Numbered from the stretch's first letter, positions 11,279 through 20,732 are shown. The stretch: DNA of 64,000 bases from Streptomyces sp. Ag109_O5-1 (GCF_003814875.1 NZ_RKQF01000001.1:3968001-4032000), one strand, 5' to 3'. A program made the numbers and translations. The notes: generated by a model not told the origin, from the letters alone.

Positions 11279-11300
11279 AACGGGCCCTGATCGGCCCGTT
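11279..11300 (+). terminator. Terminator-like hairpin after sdaA
   Basis: AACGGGCC and GGCCCGTT form a perfect 8-bp stem with a 6-nt loop, starting 4 nt past the sdaA stop. CCTGTCTTTC follows, giving only a weak U-rich tail. It marks the probable end of the gcvT-gcvH-glyA-sdaA transcript. The second copy near 18303 has lost this pairing. Confidence 0.7.
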
Positions 11301-12103
11301 CCTGTCTTTCGGCACTGTCGGGGCCTTCCCTGCTCACACGGCGGAAAGTCCCCGGCGAGTCTCCGGGACAGACGTGCAAGTCCCCGAAAAGTCCCCAGCG
11401 TGTCCCCGGACCGACGATGCATCCAAGGTGTGTGAGCAGGGCCTCCTCTGGGTCGCCTCCTGTCTCCTCGTGGTGCCCGCTGGTTTCCGGACAGCGAAGT
11501 CAGTCGTCGGCGTCGCGCTGCCCTGCGCCGACCGGGACCGGTGAGCAAAAGATCTTGCCGAGCCTGCTCGCGATCTGGCTGAGGATTCAGCCTCGGCGCT
11601 GGAAATGGACAGTCGAGCCGGCTCCTGTACCGCGTACTGGTGAGCGCGTCGAGGTATCGCGTACACCGGCCGCCTGTGAAGGCATCATGCGGAACGGCCT
11701 TACGGGAGGGCCCTCCCGACACCGCCCGACCGCGATGTCGCCCCCGGGAGAAAGATGTCGAGGTCCGCTCCGCCCCCGGCAGTTCCCGCGGCGCCGAGTC
11801 GAAGCAGTTCGCTCTCGTACCCGCCGAGCCGAGTCGGCAGCGCACGTGAGGGACAGACGTGCCGCACGGTTACAACGACGGCGATACGAAGCGCCTGCGC
11901 CGCTGCACCGGGCTCGCGCACGCCCAGGCACAGCAGGTCCTGAAGGACCGGGCAGGCAGAACCGGGTGCCCCCGAGAGAGGCGGCGAGCTTCTCGACCCG
12001 GCGCGTGCTGACACAGGTAGGCGGTGGCCCACCGAGATCCAAGGGGGCGGGATATCGGCAGGTTCTCGGAAGCGCGCTCCTTGCGCCGGGCCCTGTACCG
12101 AAG
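11301..12103. other. Intergenic stretch without a recognisable gene
   Basis: About 800 bp with open frames on both strands but no recognisable family. The first part carries repeated AAGTCCCC units (11345-11395). One short frame, 11859-12011 (+), 50 codons from GTG with GAGGGA five nt upstream, encodes a basic peptide containing YNDGDTKRLRRCTGL. It could be a small gene or a remnant; nothing identifies it. The rest looks non-coding. Confidence 0.4.
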
Positions 12104-12145
12104 GCCGGGGTGGGTCGCCCCTGTTCGGGAGCGTCCCACCCCGGC
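12104..12145 (-). terminator. Terminator-like hairpin after the S53 protease gene
   Basis: GCCGGGGTGGG (12104-12114) pairs perfectly with CCCACCCCGGC (12135-12145) around a 20-nt loop that can itself pair internally. It lies 13 nt past the stop of the protease gene. There is no U-tract, as is common in Streptomyces. Confidence 0.65.
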
Positions 12146-12158
12146 TATCGGTCGTTCT

Positions 12159-15100
12159 CTACTTTCTCTTGAGGGTGAAGTTCTTGGTGACGACGGACTT
12201 CTTCTTGATCTTCACCGTCGCGACGGTGGGCTGGAAGCCGTCCTTGGCGACGATGACGGTGAGCGGGTTGTTGCGGACGTCGAGCCACAGGGCGTACCCG
12301 CCGTGGGTGTCCGTCGTCAGCGTGTAACTCGTGGCCCAGGTGTCGATCTGGACGGTGGCCCCGGCGATCGGCGCGGTGCCGCCGTCCGCGGTGACCCCCA
12401 GCACGGTGCCGGTGATCTTGCCCCAGGTCTTGGGCGGGGCGACGTCCATCTCCACAGGGAGACTGGGCACGGCGTACGGGGTGTCGGAGCTGACGGACAG
12501 CTTGGCGGTGAAGGCTCCCGGCTGGGTCACCTCGGCCACGGAGGCGTCCAGGGTGATCGTCACCTTCGAGCTCTTGCCTGGCTGGAGGGTGAGCTGCTGC
12601 TCGCTCTCGCTGAGCCAGCTGACGTCGACCGTGTCTCCCTGGTCGTAGCCCGGCAGCACCTCAACCGTCGTTGCGGGGGTTGCGAGCGCGACGCCGCCGC
12701 CGACCTTGAAGAAGCCGAGCGCACCTCCGCCGCGGTAGGTGGCGGTGTCGGCGTTGGGCAGGGCGGTCCAGGTGCCGGCCTGCGGGTCGAAGGCGAAGGC
12801 CTGGTTGGTGATGCTGTTCTGGGTGACGCCACTGGCGGTGACGAGCAGGCCGTTGGCGGAGGTGTAGGCGGAGCCCCAGAGGGTGATCGGCAGGTCGGCG
12901 ACCTGTGACCACGCGTTGCTGGCGGGGTCGTAGACGTAGGAGTGCTTGTCCTCGCTGTTGCCGTTCAGACCGCCGGCGCAGTAGAGCTTGCCGCTGATGC
13001 CGGCGCAGGAACTCCAGGAGATCGACTCCGGGTAGTCGGCCACCGTGGACCAGGTGTCGGCGGCCGGGTCGTAGGCGGTGACGTCCGTGCTGCCGCAGGA
13101 TTCCGCCCCGCAGCCGCCGACCACGTAGAGCTTGCCGTCGAGCACGGCGTTGCCGGAGCCGGCGTGGGGCTTGGGCGAGGCGGCGCCGGTGGTCCAGGTG
13201 TCGCTTCCCGGGTCGTAGATCTCCAGCTTGGAGTCGGGGTCGCCGCTGGGTCCCCAGCCGCCGACGGCGTAGAACTTGCCGTCGATGAAGCCGTGGGCGG
13301 GATCCTCCCGGGTGTCCGCCGCGCCGGCCAGCTTGGTCCAGGTACCGGCGACCGGGTCGAGGACGTACATGTCCTTGGTGTCGGCGCTGCCGTTGAAACC
13401 GAAGGCGGAGTAGATCTTCCCGTCGTTGGTGGCGACAGCGTTGTCCATCAGCTTGACCGGCAGGTCGGGGGCCGCCTGCCAGGCGTCACCGGCGGCTCCC
13501 GGAGCCACTTTGGCGGTGGTGCCCGCGGCGGCCGCGGCGGCCTTGCTCGACAGCGGGGAGTAGGTGCCCTTGACCAGCTTCAGCGGGGCGCCGCCCGCGG
13601 ACTCGATGCTGAACCCGCCGGGCTTTTCACCCAGTTTGACGGTGGCGGCCGCCGTGCCGGTGTTCTTGACGGTCAGGGTCTGGGTGGTCTGCTCGCCCCA
13701 GCCGACCGACGCGGTGACCGAGGTCTTGTCGAGCGTCAGCTGCCCGGCGCCGAGGGCGAAGTCCGCGCCGACCGCACTGTCGGCCGCCACCTTCACCGTC
13801 TTGTCGAGGCCGGTGTAGTGCGGCTTCGCCGCGGTGAAGCCGTGGCTGCCGAGGGAGGAGAACAGGGCGTAGACACCGTCGCCCAGAGCGGGGTCGTCGG
13901 GAGTGGCGAGGGTGACGGTGCTCTGCTTGTCGTCGTCCTTGTTCGTCACGGTGGCGCCGACCAGGCCCGTGGCGGTGTTGGCATCCGTCACGGTGCCGGT
14001 GAGCAGACCGCCGGGCAGGGGCGTGACGTGGCGCTCGCCGACGAAAACGTTGTCGACCTTCCACCACCAGCCGAACGAGCCGGTGAAGTGGAAGCGCAGC
14101 TGCACCGATGCCTTGCCGGCGTAGTCGGTCAGCGGGAGCTCGACCTTCTGCGCGCCGAAGGTGGTCTCCGTGGCGGACCAGAGACTGGTCCAGGTGGCAC
14201 CACCGTCGGTGGTCACGTCGACGCCCGCGCTCTGGCCCCCGATGGCCGAGTAGTCATTGGCGAAGGCGATCTCGGGTGCCGAGTTGTCGGTGAAGTCGTA
14301 TACCGGGCTGAGCAGTTGCGAGTCCTGGTACGCGCCGTTGCCGTAGTGGTCGCTGTCGACGATGGCGAACCCGCCGTCGCCGCCGGTGGTGTTGCCGCGT
14401 GAGCCCGGGTCGTCGAAGGCCCAGCCGCCGGTCGTCCCGTCGGCGTTGACCACACTCCAGCCCTTCGGGGCGGAGTCGGTCGAGTCGAACGTCTCGGTGG
14501 TGCCTTCGTCATGCACCGAGTAGCCGGTGGGCGCGGTGGCCCCCCACGGGTCGACCGGGACCGCGACGTTCAGACTCTGGTCGGAGTCCGCGACGGTGAT
14601 CTTCTTGGTGGGCGACGTGTAGCCGGGATAGGCGCTGGTCACGTGAAGGGTGTAGTCGTGGCCCTGGGGCAGCTTCAGGTCGAAGGCGCCGGTGAGGGGG
14701 TCGGTCCACACCGGGCCGCCGGGGACGCCGTCCGCGGTGATCTTGGCGTAGAGCGGCCAGCCGTGGCCGGAGCCGTCGGTGACCTTGCCGGAGACCGTCC
14801 GGCTGGGGACCGGGGTCAGGGCGAAGTTCTTGGTGAGGGTGTCGCCGTCACCGAGGGACACGCCTGAGGCGGTGCCGGTGGCGTAGCCGTAGGCTTCGAC
14901 GGTGATGTCGTAGCTGCCGACCGGCAGGACGAGCGAGTAGGTCCCGTCGGCAGCGGTGTGCGCGGTGCCGCCGCCCTGGGTGGTGACGGTGGCTCCGGCG
15001 ACCGGCTTGCCGGTGCTGTCGTCGGTGACGGTGCCGGAGAGCTTCCCGTGCGGGCCGCTGCGGAACGCGGCGAGTCCGTCGGGGGTGCCCAGGCCGGTCG

Positions 15101-16334
15101 GGCCGTCGTAGCCGGCACCGGCGGTGCACAGGTACGCGGGGGTGCAGGTGCCGTTGTCGCCTGTGGTCACGTCATTGAGACCGGTACCGGAGGCGTACGG
15201 GTAGGAGTTGGGGTACGTACCCGCGACGGGGGTCCCGGCGGCCGCGTACACAGCGGCGATGATCGGAGAGGCGGCGCTGGTGCCCCCGTACACCTGCCAG
15301 CCGCCACCGCCGTAGGTCTGGTAGACCGCGACGCCGGTGGCCGGGTCGGCCACGGCGGAGACGTCGGCGACGGTGCGCTTGTCGCATCCGGTGTCCGTCT
15401 GGAAGGCCGGCTTGGGCTCGTAGAGGGAGCAACCGGACCCGGGGCCCAGGCCGTTGCGGTTCCAGACCGACTCGGACCAGCCGCGTGCGGTGCCGGAGTC
15501 CCGGACCAGTGAGGTGCCGCCGACGGAGGTCACGTAGGGGGAGACGGCAGGGTAGGCCACCCCGTAGTCGCTGTCACCCGAGGAGGCGACCACAGCGACA
15601 CCGGGGTGGTTGTAATGGGCGTCGTACGTCGTCTCGTCCGGGGTCTCGCCGCTGCCCGGGGTGCTGCTGTAGTTGGTGCCGTAGGAGTTGGAGACGTACT
15701 TGGCACCCAGCGCGACCGCCTGGTCGACAGCCGCCCCGAGGTCCTCGAAGCTCGGCTGGTCCGCCTCGACGAGCAGGATGTGCGCGTTCGGCGCGGCCGC
15801 GGAGACCATATCCAGATCGAGTGAGATCTCGCCGGCCCAGCCGGAGTCGGGCGCGGGGTAGTCGGTGCCGCCGCGCTGGTCGACCTTGGTGAAGCAGCCG
15901 TTTGCCGTGGTACAGGCGGGCAGCCCGTACTGCTCGCGGTAGACGGCCAGGTCGGCCTCGGCGCTGGGGTCGTCATAGGCGTCGACGATGGCGATCGTCT
16001 GGCCCGCACCGCCGTCGGCGGGAAGGCTGTAGGCGCTCTGCAGGTCGGCGGCGCCGTAGCCGCTGGGGCTGACGGAGGCGGCCAGCAGGCCCTTGACGGC
16101 CTTGGTGTCGGTGCGGCGCAGGGCGAAACAGGCGGCCTCGCCCTTCTTGGGCGTGGAGCAGGAGGGTTCGAGGGCGACCTTCTTCTTGGCCGAGGACGCC
16201 GAGGCGACGGATGGGGGCGCCGCGTGGGCCGGGATCTGCATGCCCAGGACCGTCATTGCGGCGGCACTCAGGACCGTCAGGCAGGCGGCGGCTCTTCGGC
16301 GTAAAGCTGAACCGGTTCTCGGTGAGAGGCGCAA
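12159..16334 (-). CDS. Secreted S53 (sedolisin-like) protease with kelch and carboxypeptidase-regulatory-like domains
   Basis: A 1391-residue exported protein. TTG 16334 has TGAGGAG 7 nt upstream and yields a signal peptide ending near IPAHA (residue 38). The S53 domain spans about 95-455. The serine motif GGTSAASP places Ser353; candidate acidic residues are Glu126 (DDPSAEADLAVYR) and Asp173/175 (ISLDLDMVS); SSGDSDYG is also conserved. Then come two carboxypeptidase-regulatory-like beta domains (KLSGTVTDDSTGKPVAGATV and the next), a jelly-roll region (about 640-770), a third such domain, about five kelch repeats (DPVAGTWTKLAGA and similar) and a C-terminal beta domain. It probably digests protein outside the cell. 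No typical long activation prodomain is seen. Confidence 0.88.
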   Translation of the reverse strand: MRLSPRTGSALRRRAAACLTVLSAAAMTVLGMQIPAHAAPPSVASASSAKKKVALEPSCSTPKKGEAACFALRRTDTKAVKGLLAASVSPSGYGAADLQSAYSLPADGGAGQTIAIVDAYDDPSAEADLAVYREQYGLPACTTANGCFTKVDQRGGTDYPAPDSGWAGEISLDLDMVSAAAPNAHILLVEADQPSFEDLGAAVDQAVALGAKYVSNSYGTNYSSTPGSGETPDETTYDAHYNHPGVAVVASSGDSDYGVAYPAVSPYVTSVGGTSLVRDSGTARGWSESVWNRNGLGPGSGCSLYEPKPAFQTDTGCDKRTVADVSAVADPATGVAVYQTYGGGGWQVYGGTSAASPIIAAVYAAAGTPVAGTYPNSYPYASGTGLNDVTTGDNGTCTPAYLCTAGAGYDGPTGLGTPDGLAAFRSGPHGKLSGTVTDDSTGKPVAGATVTTQGGGTAHTAADGTYSLVLPVGSYDITVEAYGYATGTASGVSLGDGDTLTKNFALTPVPSRTVSGKVTDGSGHGWPLYAKITADGVPGGPVWTDPLTGAFDLKLPQGHDYTLHVTSAYPGYTSPTKKITVADSDQSLNVAVPVDPWGATAPTGYSVHDEGTTETFDSTDSAPKGWSVVNADGTTGGWAFDDPGSRGNTTGGDGGFAIVDSDHYGNGAYQDSQLLSPVYDFTDNSAPEIAFANDYSAIGGQSAGVDVTTDGGATWTSLWSATETTFGAQKVELPLTDYAGKASVQLRFHFTGSFGWWWKVDNVFVGERHVTPLPGGLLTGTVTDANTATGLVGATVTNKDDDKQSTVTLATPDDPALGDGVYALFSSLGSHGFTAAKPHYTGLDKTVKVAADSAVGADFALGAGQLTLDKTSVTASVGWGEQTTQTLTVKNTGTAAATVKLGEKPGGFSIESAGGAPLKLVKGTYSPLSSKAAAAAAGTTAKVAPGAAGDAWQAAPDLPVKLMDNAVATNDGKIYSAFGFNGSADTKDMYVLDPVAGTWTKLAGAADTREDPAHGFIDGKFYAVGGWGPSGDPDSKLEIYDPGSDTWTTGAASPKPHAGSGNAVLDGKLYVVGGCGAESCGSTDVTAYDPAADTWSTVADYPESISWSSCAGISGKLYCAGGLNGNSEDKHSYVYDPASNAWSQVADLPITLWGSAYTSANGLLVTASGVTQNSITNQAFAFDPQAGTWTALPNADTATYRGGGALGFFKVGGGVALATPATTVEVLPGYDQGDTVDVSWLSESEQQLTLQPGKSSKVTITLDASVAEVTQPGAFTAKLSVSSDTPYAVPSLPVEMDVAPPKTWGKITGTVLGVTADGGTAPIAGATVQIDTWATSYTLTTDTHGGYALWLDVRNNPLTVIVAKDGFQPTVATVKIKKKSVVTKNFTLKRK

Positions 16335-16822
16335 AACGTTACTCCTCAGTCTGCATTGCAAGGGTCGACCCGTATGCGGTTCCCGGTCGACGGCGGATAC
16401 GGGTGGCCGCATTCGCCACCATCAATTGGCGTACCCCGAAGGGCAATTGACAATAAACGCCGTGTTACATGTACATGTCGTTGGATCGAATCCGCACAAG
16501 GGGACTGCGATCCGGGTCGGAAATTAATTTCCATGCCAAAGAAACCCCGCCGCTAAAATCAAAAAGCGTGGGGCCTATTTCTGCACGGTAATGATTTCCA
16601 GTCGGCTGCGGGCGGCCGGGGACCGGGGCGCACACTCTGCGGCGGCCACGGGAGTTGTCGGTCCGGACATGTGGTCAGAACGGAGATCACCGCACCGGTG
16701 ACCTGCCATCATCCTGATCTCGGCAGCCTCGCCTGACAAGATCCGCCGTCTGTGGGCCCGCGCAGTTGCACACTTGCGTAGCATCGGCGTGAACCTCGTT
16801 CCGATCTTCCGAGGAGTCGCTG
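16335..16822. promoter_or_regulatory. Divergent control region of S53 protease and LuxR regulator, with two palindromes
   Basis: This 488-bp region separates the two divergent genes and is notably AT-rich between 16440 and 16570. It holds two perfect palindromes: ACATGTACATGT (16467-16478) and GGAAATTAATTTCC (16519-16532), both upstream of the protease start. The LuxR-type regulator transcribed away from here is the obvious candidate binder. No promoter hexamers can be assigned with confidence. Confidence 0.5.
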
Positions 16823-17857
16823 GTGGACGTGTCCTCCCCAGATGCGTTGTGGCCAGGCACCGGCCTGGGCGCCCTCGCCCGGCAGGCACTGGAATACCTG
16901 GTCGGCCATCCGGACGCGGACGAGGACGCGGTCGCGGCAGGGATCGGCGTGCCGGCCCCGGCGGCCCGGACCGCCCTGCGGTCCCTGGAGGCCGAACTCC
17001 TGGCCGTACGCGTCAGGGAACGGCCCACGCGCTGGAGTGCCAGCCCGCCCCGCTCCTCGCTGGGCGCCCTTCTCGCCCGTAGGCGGCAGGAGTTGGCCAG
17101 GGCAGAGCTGTACGCGGAACAGCTCCACGAGGTCTATCGCACGGCCCCGGGCCGGCAGATCGCCTCGGACCTCTTCGAGGTGGTCGAGAGCGATGAACAG
17201 GTCGGCGCCCGCTATGCACACCTTCTGAGAAGCAGTCGGCAGGAGGTCCTGCACTTCGCGAAGCCGCCGTATGTGACCTCGCGGATCGCCCCTACCGACG
17301 CTTCCACCGCGGCGGGCGCCACGGTCCGTCCCGGCGTCCGGCTCCGGTCCGTGTACGACAGCGACGGAATCGCGGACGACGGATGCCTGGAGACGGCCCT
17401 CGGGGGCAACGCTACGGAAGGGGAGTTGCGGCTCGTGCCCGGACTGCCCATGAAACTCGTCATCTTCGACGGCGTCGCGGCGATCATGCCGCTGCGGCGG
17501 GACGATCCCGCCGCGGGGTCACTTGTCGTGCACTCCTCGACACTGCTGGACGTACTGACCGCCCTCTTCGAGAGCGTATGGGAGCGTGCGGTGCCCCTCT
17601 CGCTGGAAAACCGGCCCGCCTCGCCCACCGCGAGTGCCGAGAGACAGGATGGCGCTCTCCACAGTCGGACGCGGGACATTCTTCGCCTGATGTCCGCCGG
17701 AATGAAGGACGATGCCATCGCGCGTGCCTTGCGGCTCAGTCGCCGGACCGTTCAGACCCACATCAGCGATCTGGGTAGACAACTGGGCGCACGGACCCGT
17801 TTCCAGATAGCCCTGCTGGCCCAGGAACGCGGCTGGTTCGGGGATCCGGAGGATTGA
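16823..17857 (+). CDS. LuxR-type transcriptional regulator with TrmB-like N-terminus
   Basis: A 344-residue cytoplasmic regulator. The N-terminal winged-helix-like segment (about 12-65, LARQALEYLVGHPDADEDAV) resembles TrmB-type HTH domains. The middle region (about 110-260) includes SRQEVLHFAKPPYV, typical of this Streptomyces family. The C-terminal LuxR HTH (about 280-335) contains TRDILRLMSAGMKDDAIAR and LSRRTVQTHISDLGRQLG. GTG 16823 has GAGGAG six nt upstream. It is divergent from the S53 protease gene and may control it; the ligand is unknown. Confidence 0.87.
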   Translation: MDVSSPDALWPGTGLGALARQALEYLVGHPDADEDAVAAGIGVPAPAARTALRSLEAELLAVRVRERPTRWSASPPRSSLGALLARRRQELARAELYAEQLHEVYRTAPGRQIASDLFEVVESDEQVGARYAHLLRSSRQEVLHFAKPPYVTSRIAPTDASTAAGATVRPGVRLRSVYDSDGIADDGCLETALGGNATEGELRLVPGLPMKLVIFDGVAAIMPLRRDDPAAGSLVVHSSTLLDVLTALFESVWERAVPLSLENRPASPTASAERQDGALHSRTRDILRLMSAGMKDDAIARALRLSRRTVQTHISDLGRQLGARTRFQIALLAQERGWFGDPED

Positions 17858-18246
17858 CGTGCCCCCGCCCCGAAGGACTTTGCCGGCGGATGCGGTGACC
17901 GCTCTCAGGCCGGATCACAGCCCGCGAGTCGGCCCAGCCCGGCGGGGATGGGTGACCGATGGCGCGGCAGGCACGGTCTTCCGTTGTGATGATCAGCGAA
18001 CTCGACACTCCGTGATCACCGGAAGCGGTGCCTGCACGCGCATCCGCCGCCGTCACGAACCGCCCACCACCGCAGACTTGGGGTGTCGGACCCAACCGAC
18101 GACATCGGGCCGACCGCGAGAACGACGGAGCCCCGACCGCCACCGGCCGAAAATCCCCCGAGAAAACCCCACTGATCGATTCGGTCAAGAAAATCCCGGC
18201 AAACCCGCATGCCCATGGGCTTGTCGCGTCCGCCGCCCCCTACCCC
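17858..18246. other. Intergenic stretch between LuxR gene and the sdaA-end copy
   Basis: No recognisable gene. Open frames lack family features. The right-hand end (18180-18246) immediately abuts the duplicated sdaA 3' end and is the probable junction of the rearrangement described under findings. Confidence 0.4.
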
Positions 18247-18393
18247 GTCAAGTGCAAGGAGACGGCGCGGGGTGGGCTGGCGGTGAACATCATCGAGTGC
18301 TGAGGGGATGGGCCCCGACCAGCGCGTTCGCGTCTTTCGGCGCTGTCGGGGCCTTCCCCGCTCACCTGGCGGAAAGTCCCCGGGAAGTCCCCA
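18247..18393 (+). pseudogene. Second, diverged copy of the sdaA 3' end (direct repeat copy B)
   Basis: Encodes VKCKETARGGLAVNIIEC then TGA, against VKYKETARGGLAVNIIEC in intact sdaA. About 90 bp beyond the stop also match. Nothing of the rest of sdaA precedes it. The open frame extends upstream to 18028 but its earlier part (PQTWGVGPNRRHRADREND) has no sdaA similarity. The terminator pairing present after the intact gene is lost. A gene remnant or a recombination scar; it cannot make a functional enzyme. Confidence 0.85.
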
Positions 18394-18467
18394 TGAAAGG
18401 AGCTCTTGACCTGCCGTTTCGCAGCATGTGATCAACACCGGATACGCCGCTCACCCGCCACCGGACG

Positions 18468-18512
18468 TATCAAATCGATCCCCTGAATCCATCCGAGGGG
18501 TATCAATCGATA
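18468..18512. repeat. Pair of short direct repeats GTATCAA(A)TCGAT
   Basis: GTATCAAATCGAT (18468-18480) and GTATCAATCGAT (18500-18511) are near-identical, separated by 19 bp containing a CCCCT/AGGGG hairpin. The area is more AT-rich than its surroundings and lies downstream of the serine hydrolase gene. It could be a protein-binding array or the edge of a lost mobile element. Confidence 0.4.
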
Positions 18513-18670
18513 CATGGACGCTGTGGAAAACTCGCGCCTGGAACAGCGGCTGGCCGGCCTCTCCCCCACATTCACGACGGCGCAGGCGCGCGGTGCTGTT
18601 TCCACAGATCAGCGCCGCGCGGCACGTTGCCGCGTCCGGCCCGAAGTGGCTTGTGCCGCGCCACGCTGCT

Positions 18671-19522
18671 TCATCCGCTTTCCTGGGCAAATGCGCGAAG
18701 TTCGCCTACTCCCGCCGCATCCGTGTCCTTGATGGATCCGGAGAGTCGGTGAACGACCACCCAGCGGCCGTCGGGCAACCCTCCAGCGAAGATCCTGGAT
18801 TTTCGGGTGGCACCGTTGTGGTAGGTCAGCGGCAAACCCCCGACCCGGCGCCAGGTGAGCGCCGGCTCACCGAGGGTCTTGTCGACGAGCAGTCCCGTGA
18901 GCAGGCGGGCGGCTGTACGCGTGCTGGCCCACATGCCACCCGCGGGCAGGATGGCTCCGGTCAAGTCCCATGGCTTCACGGGGCGGCCGAACCAGCTCGA
19001 CGCCAGCAGACGCTGGTCCGCGGGTGGCCTGGCGGTCACCGCCCCCGCGGGCAAGCCGAGAGGCACGAGCACGTGATCGCCGACCAGTTCCTCGTACTCC
19101 TGGCCGGCAGCCGACATGAGCGCAGCGCCAAGCACGGCGTACCCGAAGTTGGAATATTCCTCGCGCTCGCCCGGGCTTGCGGTGACCAAGCTGTCGAGAC
19201 GACCCACGAACTGTTCGAGCTGAGTCTGCCTGAAGTCCCTGTACGGGTTGAACAGGCCCGTGTCAGGAGGCAGCCGCGGAAGGCCGGAGGTGTGGTCGGC
19301 GAGGTGTCGAAGGGTGACACCGGTACCTGCCGGCGCGCCCAGCCACCGTTCGACCGGGTCGTCGAGGGAAACAACGCGCTTCTCGGCAAGCACGGCAAGC
19401 ACGGTTCCGGTCAGTACCTTGGTGAACGAGCCCAGCTCCGCGTACGCGTCGGGATCATGCCCGCCGGTCACACGAGGAGCATCGAGGTGACTGCCGATGA
19501 CGCAGGTGGGAGGGCGTCGCAC
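18671..19522 (-). CDS. Serine hydrolase, beta-lactamase/D-Ala-D-Ala carboxypeptidase fold
   Basis: A 283-residue protein of the class C beta-lactamase-like family. The catalytic SxxK motif is SFTK, Ser32-Lys35, and the YxN motif is YSN, Tyr123-Asn125. HTSGLPRLP is also typical. No signal peptide is evident, so it is probably cytoplasmic; many such Streptomyces proteins are esterases or peptidases rather than drug-inactivating enzymes. GTG 19522 has GAAAGGC upstream and begins 10 nt after the stop of the truncated HTTM gene, suggesting former co-transcription. Confidence 0.85.
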   Translation of the reverse strand: MRRPPTCVIGSHLDAPRVTGGHDPDAYAELGSFTKVLTGTVLAVLAEKRVVSLDDPVERWLGAPAGTGVTLRHLADHTSGLPRLPPDTGLFNPYRDFRQTQLEQFVGRLDSLVTASPGEREEYSNFGYAVLGAALMSAAGQEYEELVGDHVLVPLGLPAGAVTARPPADQRLLASSWFGRPVKPWDLTGAILPAGGMWASTRTAARLLTGLLVDKTLGEPALTWRRVGGLPLTYHNGATRKSRIFAGGLPDGRWVVVHRLSGSIKDTDAAGVGELRAFAQESG

Positions 19523-19532
19523 GGAGAGCCTT

Positions 19533-19939
19533 TCAGTCGGCGGAAGCGGCTGCTACCGGTTCGCTGTCATGTGCCGCACTGCTTCCAGTCCCGTCCGCCG
19601 CTGTTTTCTCCTTGCGGCGTGTGCTCAGCTTTCGCGCTGCCTGCAGTGCGCGGGACAGTTCCGGCGACAGGAAGACGAGGTCACACGCGATCATCGTCAA
19701 TGCGAATCCGGTGAGCCCCATGAACAAGCCGATGGAGACGTGGAAACCGATGGATGCGGCAGCCGCCCATGGGCGCAGGGACCCTACCACGACTCCCATG
19801 GGGAAATAGACGAGAAAGATGACCGTTGCATAGGCGCCGAAGTACACCAACAGGTCATTGTTGTACACGAACTGCGAAATTCCGGGGAATTCGACCGACC
19901 CCGCTCGGGCCCGGGACGGAAAGCGGCCGGTGTGGGCCT
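19533..19939 (-). pseudogene. C-terminal fragment of an HTTM-domain membrane protein
   Basis: The frame reads PGISQFVYNNDLLVYFGAYATV, then two to three hydrophobic helices and ACDLVFLSPELSRAL, the C-terminal part of HTTM (vitamin K-dependent carboxylase-like) proteins. Full-length members have roughly three times this length. Upstream the frame stays open only to a stop at about 19940, so the N-terminal membrane helices are missing. A GTG at 19868 would give 111 residues, but this is best read as a truncated gene. Confidence 0.7.
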
Positions 19940-20340
19940 ACGCCCACGTATCGAACAGTACGCGCCCGGCTTCACAGAAACCGTCGTCGCCAGCCGCGGT
20001 ATCAGCGCCCGCGACTACGAGGCCCCACCACCCCAACTACGTCGGCGGGGACATCAACGGCGGTGCTGTGCCCCCGAAGCCGAGCGTGCTCCGCCCAGCC
20101 CCCGGGTGAATCCCCACCGCAGCCACTCCGCGGCGTGTACCTGTGCTCCGCATCCACACCGCCAGGACGACACCAAGCCTCGCCTCCTGACCAGATCGCC
20201 CGCACCCGTCCATGAGGTGGCGGGCGCGACAGACCGCCGAGGTCCCTCGTCCACGGGCTGTGCGGCCTGGGTACGTCGCTCACCTTCCCAGGCCCGGGTC
20301 CCACACGGCCGCGGGCCGGAAATGCGTTAACGTGCCAGCC
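19940..20340. other. Intergenic stretch, nothing recognised
   Basis: About 400 bp with no identifiable gene on either strand. It lies immediately behind the broken end of the HTTM gene and is probably debris of the same rearrangement. TAACGT at 20325-20330 is placed as a possible -10 element for a leaderless start at 20341. Confidence 0.35.
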
Positions 20341-20628
20341 ATGACGGCTGATGAACGTGAAAACCCTGGCACCGAACAGGAGTTAGCGGCGACTCCTTGG
20401 AGCTGGGGGGGCCTGGGCCCGGTCGGCGGGTTCCTCTTGACGCTCTCCGGAATCGGTCTGCTCCTGTGGGGATTCCTGGGCCGGACAAGCTCCAGCCCTT
20501 CACTGATCTACCAGGCCGCGAAGGTCGCGGCGATCGGCCTGGTGGTCACCGGTACCACTCTGGTGGCGCGCCGACGCGACTCGTCACGACGTCCCGACGC
20601 AGAGACAGAGTCTGCTCCACGGTCGTGA
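20341..20628 (+). CDS. Small membrane protein of unknown function
   Basis: 95 residues. Two hydrophobic helices are predicted by eye: GGFLLTLSGIGLLLWGFLG (about 29-47) and AAKVAAIGLVVTGTTLVA (about 58-75). The N-terminus is acidic and the tail is Arg/Ser-rich. There is no clear ribosome binding site; TAACGT lies 10 nt before the ATG, which would suit a leaderless transcript. It sits in a region of gene fragments, so it may not be functional. I do not recognise the family. Confidence 0.5.
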   Translation: MTADERENPGTEQELAATPWSWGGLGPVGGFLLTLSGIGLLLWGFLGRTSSSPSLIYQAAKVAAIGLVVTGTTLVARRRDSSRRPDAETESAPRS

Positions 20629-20732
20629 TACGTACCGGTCCGAGCCGGAGATCTGGCTCGCGTCGGCGGCGCCGTTGCAGCAGCTCACAGTCCTGGCCGG
20701 ACCCGTCGCCGGGTCCACCCCGAAATACGGCC

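Noticed and set aside
12159..16412. Upstream start of the S53 protease at 16412
   Set aside because: The extra 26 residues precede a strong TGAGGAG site and have no signal-peptide features; TTG 16334 is the better start.
18247..18303. A complete second serine dehydratase gene
   Set aside because: Only the last 19 codons are present; nothing upstream matches the enzyme.
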